Positions 8,882 to 20,188 are shown, counted from the stretch's first letter. The stretch is 64,000 bases of DNA from Pseudomonas sp. KNUC1026 (GCF_021650705.1 NZ_CP087138.1:3224001-3288000), one strand, 5' to 3'. Numbers and translations: made by a program. The notes: generated from the letters alone by a model not told the origin.

Positions 8882-9658
8882 TCACTTGCCGTAGATGTCG
8901 AAGTCGAAGTACTTGTCCTGGATCTGCTTGTAAGTGCCGTTGGCGCGGATTGCGTCCAGGGCACCATTGAGGGCGTCGAGCTGATCCTTGCTGCCCTTGC
9001 GCACGGCGATGCCGACGCCGTCGCCGAAATATTGCGGGTCGGTGAAGGCCGGGCCTGCGAAGGCGAAGCCCTTGCCGGCGTCGGTTTTCAGGAAACCGTC
9101 CTGCAGCAGGGTGGCATCGGCCAGGGTGCCGTCGACGCGGCCAGCGGCCAGGTCCAGGTAGACTTCGTTCTGCGAGCTGTAGGGCGCCACTTCCACGCCC
9201 TTGGGCGCCAGCACTTCGCGGGCGAAACGCTCGTGGATCGAGCCGCGCTGCACGCCGATCTTCTTGCCGGACAGGCCCGACAGGTCGTCACCGACCGTGA
9301 TGCCGTCCTTCATCACCAGGCGAGCCGGGGTGTTGTAGTACCTGTTGGTGAAATCCACAGACTTCTTGCGGTCATCGGTAATCGACATCGAGGACAGGAT
9401 GGCGTCGATCTTGCGCACCTTGAGCGCGGGGATCAGGCCGTCGAATTCCATCTCGACCCATTGGCACTGGGTGTTCATCTGCTTGCACAGGGCATTGCCG
9501 ATGTCGTAGTCGAAACCTGCGATCTGCCCTTCTTGCGTTTTATAGGCGAAGGGCGGGTAAGCCGCTTCGATGCCGATACGCAGCGGGCGATCGGCAGCCG
9601 AAGTGCCGAACGAAAGGACGGACAGCGCCAAGGCACCCAACAGGGCGAGCTTTTTCAT
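8882..9658 (-). CDS. aotJ: Arginine/ornithine periplasmic binding protein AotJ
   Basis: A 258-residue periplasmic solute-binding protein of family 3. It has a signal peptide [20 protein letters not shown] with cleavage after SAA. The family signature [15 protein letters not shown] and the segment [20 protein letters not shown] contact the ligand amino-acid backbone. The ATG at 9658 gives the normal signal peptide; the longer upstream frame is Pro/Arg-rich and unlike coding sequence. It is the first gene of aotJQMOP-argR and lies directly downstream of an ArgR operator. Confidence 0.95.
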   Translation of the reverse strand: MKKLALLGALALSVLSFGTSAADRPLRIGIEAAYPPFAYKTQEGQIAGFDYDIGNALCKQMNTQCQWVEMEFDGLIPALKVRKIDAILSSMSITDDRKKSVDFTNRYYNTPARLVMKDGITVGDDLSGLSGKKIGVQRGSIHERFAREVLAPKGVEVAPYSSQNEVYLDLAAGRVDGTLADATLLQDGFLKTDAGKGFAFAGPAFTDPQYFGDGVGIAVRKGSKDQLDALNGALDAIRANGTYKQIQDKYFDFDIYGK

Positions 9659-9763
9659 CGAAACACTCCAGAAAGGCAGAAAGCGCCAGCCAAGGGTGTT
9701 GGCCGGGCAAGGTGATCGGGGCGGGGGTGGCCCGCGAAAGGGGCGCATTTTAGCGGCGGAGAG

Positions 9764-9800
9764 GCGACAACATATTGCGTTTAAGCGACAACTTGTTACA
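9764..9800 (-). promoter_or_regulatory. ArgR operator of the aot operon
   Basis: On the minus strand the segment contains two direct TTGTCGC half-sites 21 bp apart (plus-strand GCGACA at 9764-9769 and 9785-9790). The upstream one fits TGTCGC-N8-AA exactly. This is the two-turn direct-repeat arrangement known for Pseudomonas ArgR. A -10-like TAAAAT lies at 9752-9747, so ArgR would sit over or just upstream of the -35 region, as an activator does. Confidence 0.75.
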
Positions 9801-9815
9801 GAGCACTAAATCGAA

Positions 9816-9846
9816 GCCCACGCACCTATTGACCAGGTGCGTGGGC
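9816..9846 (-). terminator. Hairpin downstream of acsA
   Basis: A perfect 12-bp inverted repeat, GCCCACGCACCT / AGGTGCGTGGGC, with a 7-base loop. It lies 22 bases past the acsA stop codon and upstream of the aot promoter. A strong T-run is lacking, so termination efficiency is uncertain, but it separates the acsA and aot transcription units. Confidence 0.65.
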
Positions 9847-9867
9847 CTGCGTTAATGCCGCCGGCGA

Positions 9868-11829
9868 TCAGGCCGAGGCTTTGCTCATCTGTTTGTGCGT
9901 GTCGATCAGGTGCTGCACCACGCCTGGGTCGGCCAGCGTAGAGATGTCGCCGAGCGCGTCATACTCACCCGTGGCGATCTTGCGCAGAATGCGGCGCATG
10001 ATCTTGCCCGAGCGGGTTTTGGGCAGGCCAGGCGCCCACTGGATGACGTCCGGCGATGCAATCGGGCCGATTTCCTTGCGTACCCAGTTCTTCAGCTCGA
10101 TTCGCAGAGCCTCGCTGGACTCTTCACCACCGTTGAGCGTGACGTACACATAGATGCCCTGGCCCTTGAGGTCGTGCGGCACACCGACCACCGCCGCCTC
10201 GGCGACTTTGGGGTGGGCGACCATGGCGCTTTCGATCTCGGCGGTACCCATGCGGTGGCCGGAGACGTTGAGCACGTCATCGACTCGCCCGGTGATCCAG
10301 TAGTAGCCGTCTTCGTCGCGCCGCGCGCCGTCACCGGTGAAGTACATGCCACGGAAGGTCTTGAAATAAGTGTCGACGAAGCGGTCGTGGTCGCCGAACA
10401 GCGAACGTGACTGGCCCGGCCAGGAGTCCAGAATCACCAGGTTGCCCTCGGTGGCGCCCTCCATGATATTGCCCAGATTGTCGACCAGGGCCGGCACCAC
10501 GCCGAAGAACGGGCGAGTCGCCGAGCCCGGTTTGAGCGCGGTGGCGCCTGGCAACGGGCTGATCAGGATGCCGCCGGTTTCGGTCTGCCACCAGGTGTCG
10601 ACGATCGGGCAGCGTTCCTTGCCGACGGTCTTGTAGTACCAGCCCCAGGCCTCGGGGTTGATCGGCTCACCCACCGAGCCCAACAGGCGCAGGCTGGAAC
10701 CATCGGCGCCGCGCACGGCTGCATCGCCCTCGGCCATCATGGCGCGCACGGCAGTGGGGGCGGTATAGAGGATGTTGACCTTATGCTTGTCGACCACCTG
10801 CGCCACACGGGTGATGTCCGGGTAGTTGGGCACGCCTTCGAACAGCAAGGTAGTAGCGCCATTGGCCAGCGGGCCGTAGACGATATAGCTGTGGCCGGTG
10901 ACCCAGCCCACGTCGGCAGTGCACCAGTACACCTCGCCTGGGCGGTAGTCGAACACCCGCTCATGGGTGAGCGCCGCGTACAGCAAATAGCCACCGGTTG
11001 TGTGCAGCACACCTTTGGGTTTGCCGGTGGAGCCGGAGGTATAAAGGATGAACAGCGCCTCTTCAGCGCCCATTTCTTTAGGTGCGCAGGTAGAAGAAGC
11101 GACTTCGAGCAGCGCGTGGTACCAGATGTCACGATGGCGGTTCCATTCGATCTCGCCGCCCGTGCGTTTGCACACGATCACCTGTTGCACAGTGAAGGTG
11201 TCGGGGTTGGTCAGCGCTTTGTCGACGTTGGCCTTGAGCGGAATCTTGCGCCCACCGCGCACGCCCTCATCGGCAGTGATGACCACTTTCGAGCCGCAAT
11301 CGATGATGCGCCCTGCCAGAGCTTCAGGCGAGAAGCCGCCGAAGACCACCGAGTGAATGGCACCGATCCGCGCGCAGGCCAGCATCGCAACCACAACCTG
11401 AGGAATCATCGGCATGTAGATGGTCACCACATCGCCGCGGTGCACATCCTGGCCACGCAGGGCGTTTGCGAACTTGCACACTTCCTCGTGCAGTTCGCGG
11501 TAGGTGATGTTGCGGCTTTCGCTGGGGTCGTCACCTTCCCAGATGATCGCGACCTGATCACCGCGCTCGGCCAGGTGGCGGTCCAGGCAGTTGTAGGCCA
11601 CGTTCAGCGTGCCGTCGGCGAACCATTTGATGTCGACGTGGTGGTCGTCGAAGGAGGTCTGCTTGACCTTGGTGAAGGGTGTGATCCAGTCCAGGCGCTT
11701 GGCCTGGTCACGCCAGAAGCCGTCCGGGTTGATCACCGACTGTTGGTACATGGCCTTGTAGGCCGCCTCGTCGGTGAGGGTGTTTCTGGCAACCTCGGGA
11801 GGTACGGGATACAGAGAAGCCGCAGTCAT
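9868..11829 (-). CDS. acsA: Acetyl-CoA synthetase
   Basis: A 653-residue AMP-forming acetyl-CoA ligase that converts acetate, ATP and CoA to acetyl-CoA. It shows the adenylate-forming motif [24 protein letters not shown] in the acetate/AMP site, [17 protein letters not shown] at the hinge, and the C-terminal lysine motif [13 protein letters not shown], whose lysine is the reversible acetylation site in this family. The start at 11829 ([13 protein letters not shown]) has a GAGG ribosome-binding site and gives the standard length. It is cytoplasmic and transcribed alone. Neighbourhood with aot is conserved in P. putida relatives. Confidence 0.97.
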   Translation of the reverse strand: MTAASLYPVPPEVARNTLTDEAAYKAMYQQSVINPDGFWRDQAKRLDWITPFTKVKQTSFDDHHVDIKWFADGTLNVAYNCLDRHLAERGDQVAIIWEGDDPSESRNITYRELHEEVCKFANALRGQDVHRGDVVTIYMPMIPQVVVAMLACARIGAIHSVVFGGFSPEALAGRIIDCGSKVVITADEGVRGGRKIPLKANVDKALTNPDTFTVQQVIVCKRTGGEIEWNRHRDIWYHALLEVASSTCAPKEMGAEEALFILYTSGSTGKPKGVLHTTGGYLLYAALTHERVFDYRPGEVYWCTADVGWVTGHSYIVYGPLANGATTLLFEGVPNYPDITRVAQVVDKHKVNILYTAPTAVRAMMAEGDAAVRGADGSSLRLLGSVGEPINPEAWGWYYKTVGKERCPIVDTWWQTETGGILISPLPGATALKPGSATRPFFGVVPALVDNLGNIMEGATEGNLVILDSWPGQSRSLFGDHDRFVDTYFKTFRGMYFTGDGARRDEDGYYWITGRVDDVLNVSGHRMGTAEIESAMVAHPKVAEAAVVGVPHDLKGQGIYVYVTLNGGEESSEALRIELKNWVRKEIGPIASPDVIQWAPGLPKTRSGKIMRRILRKIATGEYDALGDISTLADPGVVQHLIDTHKQMSKASA

Positions 11830-12200
11830 CGCTTTACACCTCGGGGCAATCATTGTTTTTGTATGGCTTTGTTTTTAGCGGAGTCAACCGCCAACGGGCC
11901 ATTCGACCATGGTCTTACGATCATCGCAGCATAGCCCAGTTCCCCGCCGAAGGCTGCGCGCCAGAGCGGGCCGATTATTGCGCGGATGCGCAACAGTGTT
12001 TATCAGAAGTACTTGTAGGCATGTCCGAATCACCGGCTTAAACTTCGCCTCGCCAACCGGCACTGTGCAACTTCCACGACAAGTTGCACTTTTCTTCCCA
12101 TATCAGGTTCTATCCGCAGCGCCACCCTGGCTGCGGCGCGGGCGGCCGCTCGCTGACAAGGCCAAGGCCGCCTTCAACTTACTCACGAGAGGTTCCAAAG
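11830..12200. other. Intergenic region between acsA and the DUF2790 gene
   Basis: These 371 bases separate two divergent genes and must hold both promoters. Apart from the dyad at 12065-12089 I see no clear operator and no convincing open frame. Confidence 0.6.
12065..12093 (+). terminator. Perfect 9-bp dyad followed by a short T-run, no parent gene
   Basis: GTGCAACTT / AAGTTGCAC with a 7-base spacer is followed by TTTT. It looks like a small intrinsic terminator, yet no gene ends upstream on this strand. It could end a short RNA transcribed from the acsA upstream region, or be an operator for the DUF2790 gene. Confidence 0.4.
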
Positions 12201-12467
12201 ATGAAAGTTGCACTGTGGGCATTCGCAGTCTGTGGCATCAGCGCCGCGGCCATGGCGGATCAACCCCCGGCAGCACCGGCGCAGGCCACAGAAGTGGTCG
12301 AGCATTATCAATACGGCATGAAGCTGGACGTGGCCCAGGTGCTGGCACAGGACCGAGTACCCTACGTCTGCGGTACAGTGCCGGTACACATGACCTACCT
12401 CGACTCCCAACATCAGCGGCATGTGATGGAATATCTGGTCATGGGCAACGGTTGCAATAACGGATAA
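12201..12467 (+). CDS. DUF2790 domain-containing periplasmic protein
   Basis: An 88-residue protein with a signal peptide (MKVALWAFAVCGISAAAMA) and a DUF2790 domain containing EHYQYGMKLDVAQVL and the two conserved cysteines in YVCGTV and GNGCNNG, likely disulphide-bonded in the periplasm. DUF2790 proteins are small, multicopy and largely confined to Pseudomonas; some are reported as induced by metal or other stress. The ATG at 12201 follows GAGAGGTT. The upstream in-frame extension lacks a signal peptide and was rejected. Confidence 0.85.
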   Translation: MKVALWAFAVCGISAAAMADQPPAAPAQATEVVEHYQYGMKLDVAQVLAQDRVPYVCGTVPVHMTYLDSQHQRHVMEYLVMGNGCNNG

Positions 12468-12559
12468 GCCCTATTCTTTTACAGCCAGTGGCATGCCCCC
12501 GATGCAGCAGCATCAGCGGCCCCAGAGGCCAGACGGCCTCGCTTCGATGGAGCCTGGAC

Positions 12560-15500
12560 ATGCCCCTGAACCCTGTGCGCGAATTACCTGAAGAGCCTGC
12601 TTTTTCCGGCAGCGATCTAAATACCCTGCAGCGTGAAGCACTCTCCACACTGACCGCCCATATTGATGTCATCTTTGCGCTGGACTTGAAGTTCCCGGGA
12701 GCGCTCAGTGACGATGCTCTTTCAACTGAAGCTGAACAGGCATTGTCACGGCCGGCCATCGACGATTACTTCATCACTGTCTTCAACTTGCCCACAGGTG
12801 CAAGGCTTGAACTTTCAGAAAAAAAATCCTTGGCCAGGGCGCTGTGCACAACTGCACTTCCTTATGGTGGCGCACCCTGGTTGAGCAAACTTGAAGCCTT
12901 ACCTGTTTCTGTATCGGGCTATCGCATCGCCTACCTTGCACAGTTGCTGGTTCCGGTCCTGTCGGCCCGCATTTCAGCCCACTCGGCCTGGCCTGCATTT
13001 GCAATCGCGGCATTATTGCTCGACCCACCTGCGATCACTGAACCCTCGCCAGCCCGCTCTCGGCTTGACGTTAGCGACACGCTTGAACTGGACAGGCTCG
13101 TTGCCTTCATGCTGAGGTCGCCGGAGCCTGCGAAAGCGCTATTGGGGCAACTTGAACTCGATACCTACGCGCTCGCGTACTATCTGCGCCCCCTGACTGC
13201 GGAGGAAGCCGCGGCGGGCGTATCACCGGACCATGCAGGCAAACGCGTGATACGCGATGCATTGCCGCCGGGGAAAGAACACCAGGCACTGGACGCCTTG
13301 TTGACCTCGCCAGCCTTCGAGCGTTGGGCCGCGAACCTGGCCGAGCACGCCGGGTGGTCGGTTGCCGCACAGGCACGCCCAGCCAACCATGCACTGGCCG
13401 CGCAAGCGCTGGTCGATACGCTGTACCCCATACGCCAACGGATGCCGGGGCAGATCATGGGCCTGGACCTGTTCGACCCAGCACGAGCCCAGGTGCCTTT
13501 CGAAGACGTGCGTGCAGACCTTGCCAATCACATCATGCAGACACTGGGGTGCCCTCTTTCACACGCGCAGATCGCAAGCCAGGCGTTGTTGCGGCACCTG
13601 GCGCCAGAACTGCTGATCGATGATGTGCCAGGCAGTTACCTCTACCAGCCGAGCTTGCCCTGGGTGTCCCTCCGGCTGGGCGCCTATGCACTGCTCGACG
13701 ACGGCAAACCGTTGAGCTTCCAAGCCGCGATGCAGGCGGTAGCAGCAGCGGCCCAGGCGCTTGAGTTTCCGGTTCTCTATTCTGAGCGATTCAATGAGGT
13801 GGCCTGGGTATGGGCCACCCAGAATTCGATCATCGACCCTTCGATACCCCACCTCGACGATACTCGCCACTACGCAGAGCAGCGCCTCTTGCAGGCAATG
13901 GCCATGGAGCAATTGAGCGACGTTCCAAATCGCGCCGCAGAAGCCTGGCACCGCCTTGTCGACGCCGGCGTCGATCACCAGCAGCTACCGGAAATGATGC
14001 GCTGCTACCTTGAGAATCACGGCCGGTTCGAGCTGCCAGGCAGTAAAGGGCAGAGCCTGGATGACATCAACCCGTGGTTCGAAGAGCGCTTCGAAACCTA
14101 TCTGAACAGCGCACGCCACACGTTCAAGGCCGTCCTGAGCAGGCTGATCGCATTATTGCCGCTTGCCCGGCTACAGCACTTCCACACGCTGCCGGGCACC
14201 GCCTACGCCGTGACCTGGCCTCACTACAAGGGCGGCGTGAAGGGCGGTGTACCCGGCTTTGCCGACTCCCCCCAGGTGACTGGGCCTACGTGACCGCCAC
14301 TCAGGGCGTGCTGGTGCATCTGGTCGACACTCAAGCCCATCACTTGTACGAGTTGTTTCCCGAGACGCTGACATTTCGGCACACCCTTGTCGATGACCCG
14401 CAGCAACTGGAGCGACTGGCAGACGCTTCACTGCACCCTCTCATCCTGCCTGCGCTGTTGCGAGGCAGCCCGGCGCAGTACATGGGCCATCCATTGCCCT
14501 TCCAGGCGGCCGATTTCCCCGGCCTGCGCCACGCAACCCTGCTCCCGGGCGATGGCACCCCCGACGCACTCGGAGCGCTTTACAGCCAGCACATCGCGCT
14601 GGCCAATCACCCATCGCTGCGCCTGCTCGCGCGCGGGCTGACCCCTTATGAGCTGGCCAGAGATCGCTGGAGCAAGCGCACCGATTTCGAATACGCATGG
14701 TCGCTGATCAAGTCGACAGTCCCCCTGGCCAGCTGCTTCGATGTCAAGTCGGGCGAGGATGCCCTTTCATGCGCCCTTGATGGGATCCCTGGGCTGGGCG
14801 CGGCAGTCAGGATCGCCAGCAAATCACTGAAAGCCGGCCAACGCTTGATCGCGGCCGGAGCCTTGCTGAGAACCACAACCTACCGGGACGTCGCCAGGCT
14901 CAACAGTGCCTGGGCGGCGTCCAGGCCTGCCAGCCAGGCAACACCCCCCTATCCTGGGCTGCGGCGCTGGGCGAGCGCTCCTCAATTGAGCCCCGACAGC
15001 ATGACGTGGGTAGATGGCCATCTACAGCCGGTACGGCATGGCACTCCAGCACGCCTGCTCGACGATAGCGGGCAACAGGCCTACGGCCCAGCGCTCGAGC
15101 AGCTGGAAAGTGCAACAGGCGGCTGGGTAAGTACACTGCCAGTCGCACGGCCGGGCCTGGCACCAGGGGCATTCGTCATCGTTCCCGACGCCTATGACGC
15201 TCCCACGGTGGCGGTGCAAGGGTTGCCTTCTCCGCGCAGGGTTTTCCGAGGTGAGGGGGTAGTCGACCTGATGGTCGATGGCCGGCCCTGATCGCTACCG
15301 CTATGGCCAGGCCGAAAGCCTGGCCGTCAGGGCGGACCACGCAGCCCTGCCAGGTTCTGCCGCCTCGCCTTACCTGATGCCGCAGCCGAGCCGGTTACCC
15401 TACCCCACCCACCCCGCTTCAGCCTCGTTGGCGCTGATGCTGCAACTCAAGCCCATACCTTATGATCGCCCGTTCCCCGGCCAGATACTGAGCCGTGCGT

Positions 15501-16954
15501 TCATGGCCAGGCGCATCGAAACCCTCCCGGCCTACTATCGCAGCGGCGATATACACGAACACCGCCTGGGGCAGGTATTCGTGTTCGACAACCGGCTGGT
15601 GAGCTATGTCGACAACCTGATACCCGCCAAGGGGCACCGGCCGGCCAGTGTTCAAGGCAAGAGGCTGGAGGCCATCGCCACCGATCAAGCGCCTGCTCGG
15701 CTGAACCTGCCGGGGGCGATCCGCTACCGGGATCGCATCACGCTTGAGCTGACCTGCGAATTCGAGTTCGGCCTGCAAGGCACGGTATCGGTACCGCAAC
15801 TCCAGAGCTTCGCGCAACAATGCCCAACGGTACGCCTGGGCAGTTTCGTTCAGGGCGTCACTGATCGGCGCAGCCTGCGGGCACTGGTTCTAGGCTGGGA
15901 GAATCAGACTTGGCTGGTGGTGGAGGCAGATACCGGCATTTTCTACGCAACCCGCTACGTCGAACCCAGTTGGTATACACATCGCGTGAAAGGGCTTGCT
16001 ACTGCGCCCTCGGCACTGGCAGAGCGGTATGGCCCCATGCACTTGAGCCGTGTGCGGCATTCCAGCCTGATAGATGCCTATCTGGACCTGAGCGAAACCT
16101 ATCGACAAGTCGCTAACCGAGCCACGCTCGATTCGGACGTCACCAATGTGACCGGGCTGCTGAGGGACTGGATCGTGCACCGTTCACTGATCCACCGCGG
16201 CAACCCCTCCATCGCACTGGATGACTTGATCGAACTCGACCCCCATGGCCTTCGGGAGTGTGCGCGGAACATTCTCACGCGAGGGCTGGAGCAGGACATT
16301 CTGGTGGGTTCGGCCGGCAGGCGCCTGCCAGGGCTGACGCACTCGATCATTCCCGACTGGCTGCCATTGAGCGAGCGCCCTCTGCTCATCCAACAGCAGC
16401 ATGCCGATACCCTCGCGCAACTGCTTCCAGTCACCGAGGGCGCGCGGCGACCCGCACCCAGCCGGATCACACTCAGTGAGCTGATGACCCCCGAAGGCGC
16501 CAACACGCTGCGGCTGCATCTGGGAGGCGCCAACCTGGCTTACGCCAGGATCGGTTTGAGCAGCGGCGAACAACGGGTGTACTACGCGCTGTCAGGCGGC
16601 CGAGCGCATAGGGGGCTGGTCATCACGCCTCCTGCACGAGCGCAGGCACTGTACATCGACGCCCGCGCGATCATGGCCGATGCCCCGCTCGACCCTCGTT
16701 TCACCGACCTGCCAGTGTTGCGCGGCACCGAGCATTTCAGGCCACATGACCACAGCCGTGGCCTGGATTCGGAGCGAATGATCGCCAGCGTGATCAATCG
16801 CGACCTGCTCGATCATCCCGATCAGGTGCAATCGATCCAGGTGTTCTCATTACTCGATGCTTGCCGCTCCTGCGGTGGTTTCGTGCTGCCGAGGCTGCGC
16901 CTGGATTACCCGGCAGCGCAGTTCAGCATTACCTGGCTGATTCCTTACGGATGA
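12560..16954 (+). pseudogene. Large dermonecrotic-toxin-domain (DUF6543-like) protein with C-terminal deaminase-like domain, two frameshifts
   Basis: Three frames assemble into one protein of about 1,464 residues starting MPLNPVRELPEEP, with GGAG before the ATG at 12560. The first break is in the six-C run 14268-14273, where one added C restores SPPGDWAYVTAT. The second is near 15289-15291, where one extra base is present. The two shifts compensate. The long N-terminal and middle part resembles the Pseudomonas dermonecrotic toxin domain family. The last 110 residues resemble nucleic-acid deaminase toxins: LYIDARA, a DSERMIASVI helix and DACRSCGGFVLPRLR. There is no signal peptide, no RHS/VgrG partner and no evident immunity gene. 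The family call is from recollection of sequence style; the deaminase call is tentative. Confidence 0.65.
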
Positions 16955-16966
16955 ACATCGCGTGAA

Positions 16967-17005
16967 CCGCCAGGCATCGGCCCGTCGATGCCTGGCGGAT
17001 CGTTT
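16967..17005 (+). terminator. Terminator of the toxin gene
   Basis: A perfect 13-bp stem, CCGCCAGGCATCG / CGATGCCTGGCGG, with a 6-base loop (16980-16985) is followed by ATCGTTT. It lies 12 bases after the toxin stop codon and shows that the toxin is transcribed separately from the downstream MFS gene. Confidence 0.8.
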
Positions 17006-17065
17006 CAAGCATCTGCAACCCGGCGGCGCTATCATGGGCGGCCCAAGCGTTTACCGGACCCCTCC

Positions 17066-18255
17066 ATGCCTGATGCCGCCTCTCCTTCGCTCGCTATCAC
17101 CTTGCGCGTGATGTCGATCGTGCTGTTCACCTTCATCGGTTACCTGAACATCGGCGTCCCCTTGGCTGTATTGCCTGGCTTCGTTCACACCACCCTAGGC
17201 TACGGTGCTGTGCTGGCAGGCCTGGTGATCAGCGTGCAGTACCTGGCCACACTGGTCAGCCGCCCTTTCGCCAGCAAGGTGATCGATAACCTGGGCTGCA
17301 AAAAAGCCGTGATCTACGGGCTGCTGGGCTGCGCCGCAAGCGGCCTGTTCATGTTGCTGGCGGCCCTGTTGCAACAATGGCCGGCGTGGAGCCTGGGCTG
17401 CCTGTTCATAGGGCGTGTGGCACTCGGTATCGCCGAAAGCCTGGTCGGCTCTGGCTCGATTGGCTGGGCAATCGGCCAACTGGGGGCTGCACACACCGCG
17501 CGGGTGATTTCCTGGAACGGCATCGCCAGTTATGGCGCGCTGGCCATCGGCGCGCCGTTGGGCGTGGTGCTGGCCGAGCACATGGGCGTGTGGAGCATTG
17601 GCCTGAGTATCCTGCTGGTCAGCGGCGCGGGCCTGGCCCTGGCCTGGCGGCGTGTGGGCGCGCCCATCGTCGCGGGGGAGCGGCTGCCATTCATTCATGT
17701 GCTGGGGCGAGTATTTCCCCATGGCATGGGGCTGGCGCTGGGCGGCATTGGTTTTGGCAGCATCGCCACGTTCATCACGCTGTACTTTGGCAGCAAGCAA
17801 TGGCCGAACCCTGCCCTGTGCCTGAGCCTGTTCGGCGGCTGCTTCATCGTTGCGCGGCTGCTGTTCGGCAACATGATCAACCGCCTGGGCGGGTTCCGCG
17901 TGGCCATGGTATGCCGAGTGTCGAAACCCTTGGCCTGTTGCTGTTGTGGCTAGCGCCCAGCGTGGAACTGGCGATGCTCGGCGCTGCCCTGACCGGCTTT
18001 GGCTTCTCGCTGGTATTTCCGGCCTTCGGGGTGGAAGCAGTGAACCTGGTGCCGGCCGCCAGCCGTGGCGCTGCGGTGGGTGCCGATTCGCTGTTCATCG
18101 ACCTGTCACTGGGGATCACCGGCCCGCTGGCGGGCGCAGTGGCCTCACACTTCGGGTTCGTGTCGATCTTCCTGTTCTCGGCCATGGCTTCGGCGATGGG
18201 GCTTGGCGTATGCGTGCTGCTCTACCGCCAGGCGCTGAGGCTTCATGCTCAATAG
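17066..18255 (+). pseudogene. MFS transporter (YhhS/YfcJ-like), one-base frameshift
   Basis: A 12-helix major facilitator of about 396 residues once one missing base near 17912-17918 is restored. Frame one runs from [17 protein letters not shown] to GGFRVAMVC. Frame two continues [15 protein letters not shown] to RQALRLHAQ. The N-half carries [20 protein letters not shown], typical of the arabinose-exporter/YhhS branch. The substrate is unknown; export of sugars or drugs is only a family-level guess. It ends seven bases into the convergent arfB gene. Confidence 0.8.
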
Positions 18256-18665
18256 TCGACCTTGCCGCGCCCGGCCTTGATGTCGCCGCGCCGGCTCTTG
18301 CCATCCAGCCGGCGGGTCTTGGAACCCCGGGTAGGCTGGGTAGGCCGGCGCTTCTTCTGCACTATCGCGGCTGCCACTACCAGCTCACGCAAACGCGCCT
18401 GAGCGTCGGCGAGGTTCTTTTCCTGGGTGCGAAACTGCTGGGCCTTGATCACCACCACGCCGTCTTCGGTGATGCGGCTGTCACGCAGCGCCAGCAGGCG
18501 CTCCTTGTAGAAGGCCGGCAGGCTCGACGCCTGGATGTCGAAGCGCAGGTGCACCGCACTGGACACCTTGTTCACGTTCTGCCCGCCGGCACCCTGAGCG
18601 CGGATGGCCGACCACTGGATCTCGTGGTCGGGAATGCTCACCAGGCTCGAAATTTCTACCGCCAT
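18249..18665 (-). CDS. arfB: Alternative ribosome-rescue factor ArfB (peptidyl-tRNA hydrolase)
   Basis: A 138-residue protein with the class I release-factor core and the catalytic GGQ motif at residues 27-29 ([15 protein letters not shown]). It has the Lys/Arg-rich tail ([18 protein letters not shown]) that enters the empty mRNA channel of stalled ribosomes. It hydrolyses peptidyl-tRNA on non-stop ribosomes. The length matches E. coli YaeJ. It follows aroP on the same strand with a two-base gap. Confidence 0.95.
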   Translation of the reverse strand: MAVEISSLVSIPDHEIQWSAIRAQGAGGQNVNKVSSAVHLRFDIQASSLPAFYKERLLALRDSRITEDGVVVIKAQQFRTQEKNLADAQARLRELVVAAAIVQKKRRPTQPTRGSKTRRLDGKSRRGDIKAGRGKVDY

Positions 18666-18667
18666 GT

Positions 18668-20050
18668 TCAGGCCCTGCGCCTAATCCTGTGAATGAAGTA
18701 CATCGCCGCCACCCACACCGGCATCGCGTAAACCGACACGCGGATGCCGTCGATCATCAGCATGATCACCAGAATCAGCGCCACGAAGGCCAGCACCAGA
18801 TAGTTGCCCCAAGGGTAGAACAGCGCCCGGAACAAAGGTTTCCAACCCGGCTGGCGAGCCTGCTCACGGCGAAATGCCAGGTGCGACAGCGCGATCATTG
18901 CCCAGTTGATGACCAGCGTGGCCACCACCAGGCTCATCAACAGCTCCAGCGCATCGTGCGGCACGAAGTAATTGAGTGCCACGGTGAAGGCGGTGACTGC
19001 CGCACTTGCCAGGATCGCCAGCACAGGCACGCCGCGCGTATCGATGTGGCCCAATGCTCGCGGGGCGTCGCCCTGCGCCGCCATGCCCACCAGCATGCGG
19101 CCATTGCAATAGGTGCCGCTGTTGTAGACCGACAGCGCTGCAGTGAGCACCACGAAGTTGAGCAGATGCGCCGCGTTGCTGCTGCCAAGCAGCGAGAACA
19201 CCTGCACGAAGGGGCTGCTGCTGTAGCTGTCCCCATGGGCGTTGAGGCTGTCGACCAGCACATTCCAGGGCGTGAGCGAGAGCAGGACCACCAGCGAGAC
19301 GATGTAGAAGATCAGGATGCGCCAGATGACCTGGTTGATCGCCTTGGGAATCACCTGCCGTGGCTGGCTGGCCTCGGCAGCGGTGAAGCCGAGCATCTCC
19401 AGGCCGCCGAAGGAGAACATGATGAACGCCAGGGCCATCACCAGCCCCGCTACCCCATGGGGAAAGAACCCGCCGTGGTCCCAGAGGTTGCTGACCGCCG
19501 CCTGCTCACCGCCCTGGCCACTGAACAGCAACCAGCCGCCAAGCAGGATCATGCCCACCACCGCCACCACCTTGATGATGGCGAACCAGAATTCCGCCTC
19601 GCCGAACACCTTGACGTTGGCGAGGTTGATCGCGGTAATCAGGATGAAAAAGCCCGCCGCCGATACCCAGGTGGGAACCTCCGGCCACCAGAACTGAATG
19701 TACTTGCCCACCGCCGTGAGCTCGCTCATACCCACCAGGGTGTAGAGCAGCCAGCAGTTCCAGCCGGCGAGAAAGCCCGGGAAGGCGCCGCCATACTTGT
19801 GCGCGAAATGGCTGAAGGAGCCCGCCACAGGCTCCTCGACGATCATCTCGCCCAGCTGGCGCAGGATCAGGAATGCGATCACGCCGCACAGGGCGTAGCC
19901 GAGGATCATCGACGGGCCGGCGCTTTTGAGCACCCCGGCCGAGCCCAGGAAAAGGCCGGTGCCGATGGCACCACCCAAGGCAATGAGTTGGATGTGGCGG
20001 TTTTTCAGGCTGCGCTGCAGGCTGCCGGAAGAGGAAGTGTGTGCACTCAC
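18668..20050 (-). CDS. aroP: Aromatic amino acid permease, AroP-like (APC family)
   Basis: A 460-residue, 12-helix amino-acid permease. It shares long stretches with E. coli AroP: LKNRHIQLIALGGAIGTGLF, EEPVAGSFSHFA, ELTAVGKYIQFW and NLANVKVFGEAEFWFAIIKV. The likely role is proton-driven uptake of Phe, Tyr and Trp across the inner membrane. PheP, GabP and ProY are close relatives, so the substrate is inferred from similarity only. The start is MSAHTSSSGSLQRSLKNRH. Confidence 0.85.
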   Translation of the reverse strand: MSAHTSSSGSLQRSLKNRHIQLIALGGAIGTGLFLGSAGVLKSAGPSMILGYALCGVIAFLILRQLGEMIVEEPVAGSFSHFAHKYGGAFPGFLAGWNCWLLYTLVGMSELTAVGKYIQFWWPEVPTWVSAAGFFILITAINLANVKVFGEAEFWFAIIKVVAVVGMILLGGWLLFSGQGGEQAAVSNLWDHGGFFPHGVAGLVMALAFIMFSFGGLEMLGFTAAEASQPRQVIPKAINQVIWRILIFYIVSLVVLLSLTPWNVLVDSLNAHGDSYSSSPFVQVFSLLGSSNAAHLLNFVVLTAALSVYNSGTYCNGRMLVGMAAQGDAPRALGHIDTRGVPVLAILASAAVTAFTVALNYFVPHDALELLMSLVVATLVINWAMIALSHLAFRREQARQPGWKPLFRALFYPWGNYLVLAFVALILVIMLMIDGIRVSVYAMPVWVAAMYFIHRIRRRA

Positions 20051-20123
20051 GAAAGGTGTCGCCTGTGGTGATTCAAGCCATGGGCACCTGGTGTGGCGGT
20101 GCCTTCAGGAGGCGCGAAATGCG

Positions 20124-20153
20124 CCGGCCGCGCAGTTTACACAGCGCGGCCGG
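20124..20153. terminator. GC-rich hairpin between rluB and aroP
   Basis: A perfect 10-bp repeat, CCGGCCGCGC / GCGCGGCCGG, with a 10-base loop. It lies 36 bases past the rluB stop and 74 bases before the aroP start. It has no strong T-run in either direction, so it is a probable but weak terminator. Confidence 0.5.
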
Positions 20154-20188
20154 GCAAGGTTCAGCGAGGTTGGGGCAAGGTGTTTCAA

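Noticed and set aside
12065..12089. CRISPR-like or mobile-element repeat
   Set aside because: Single inverted repeat with no direct-repeat array or transposase; no CRISPR spacing or insertion-sequence ends were seen anywhere in the window.
18689..20071. A 460-residue plus-strand frame opposite aroP
   Set aside because: It mirrors the aroP reading frame exactly, is rich in His, Arg and Gln and matches no family.
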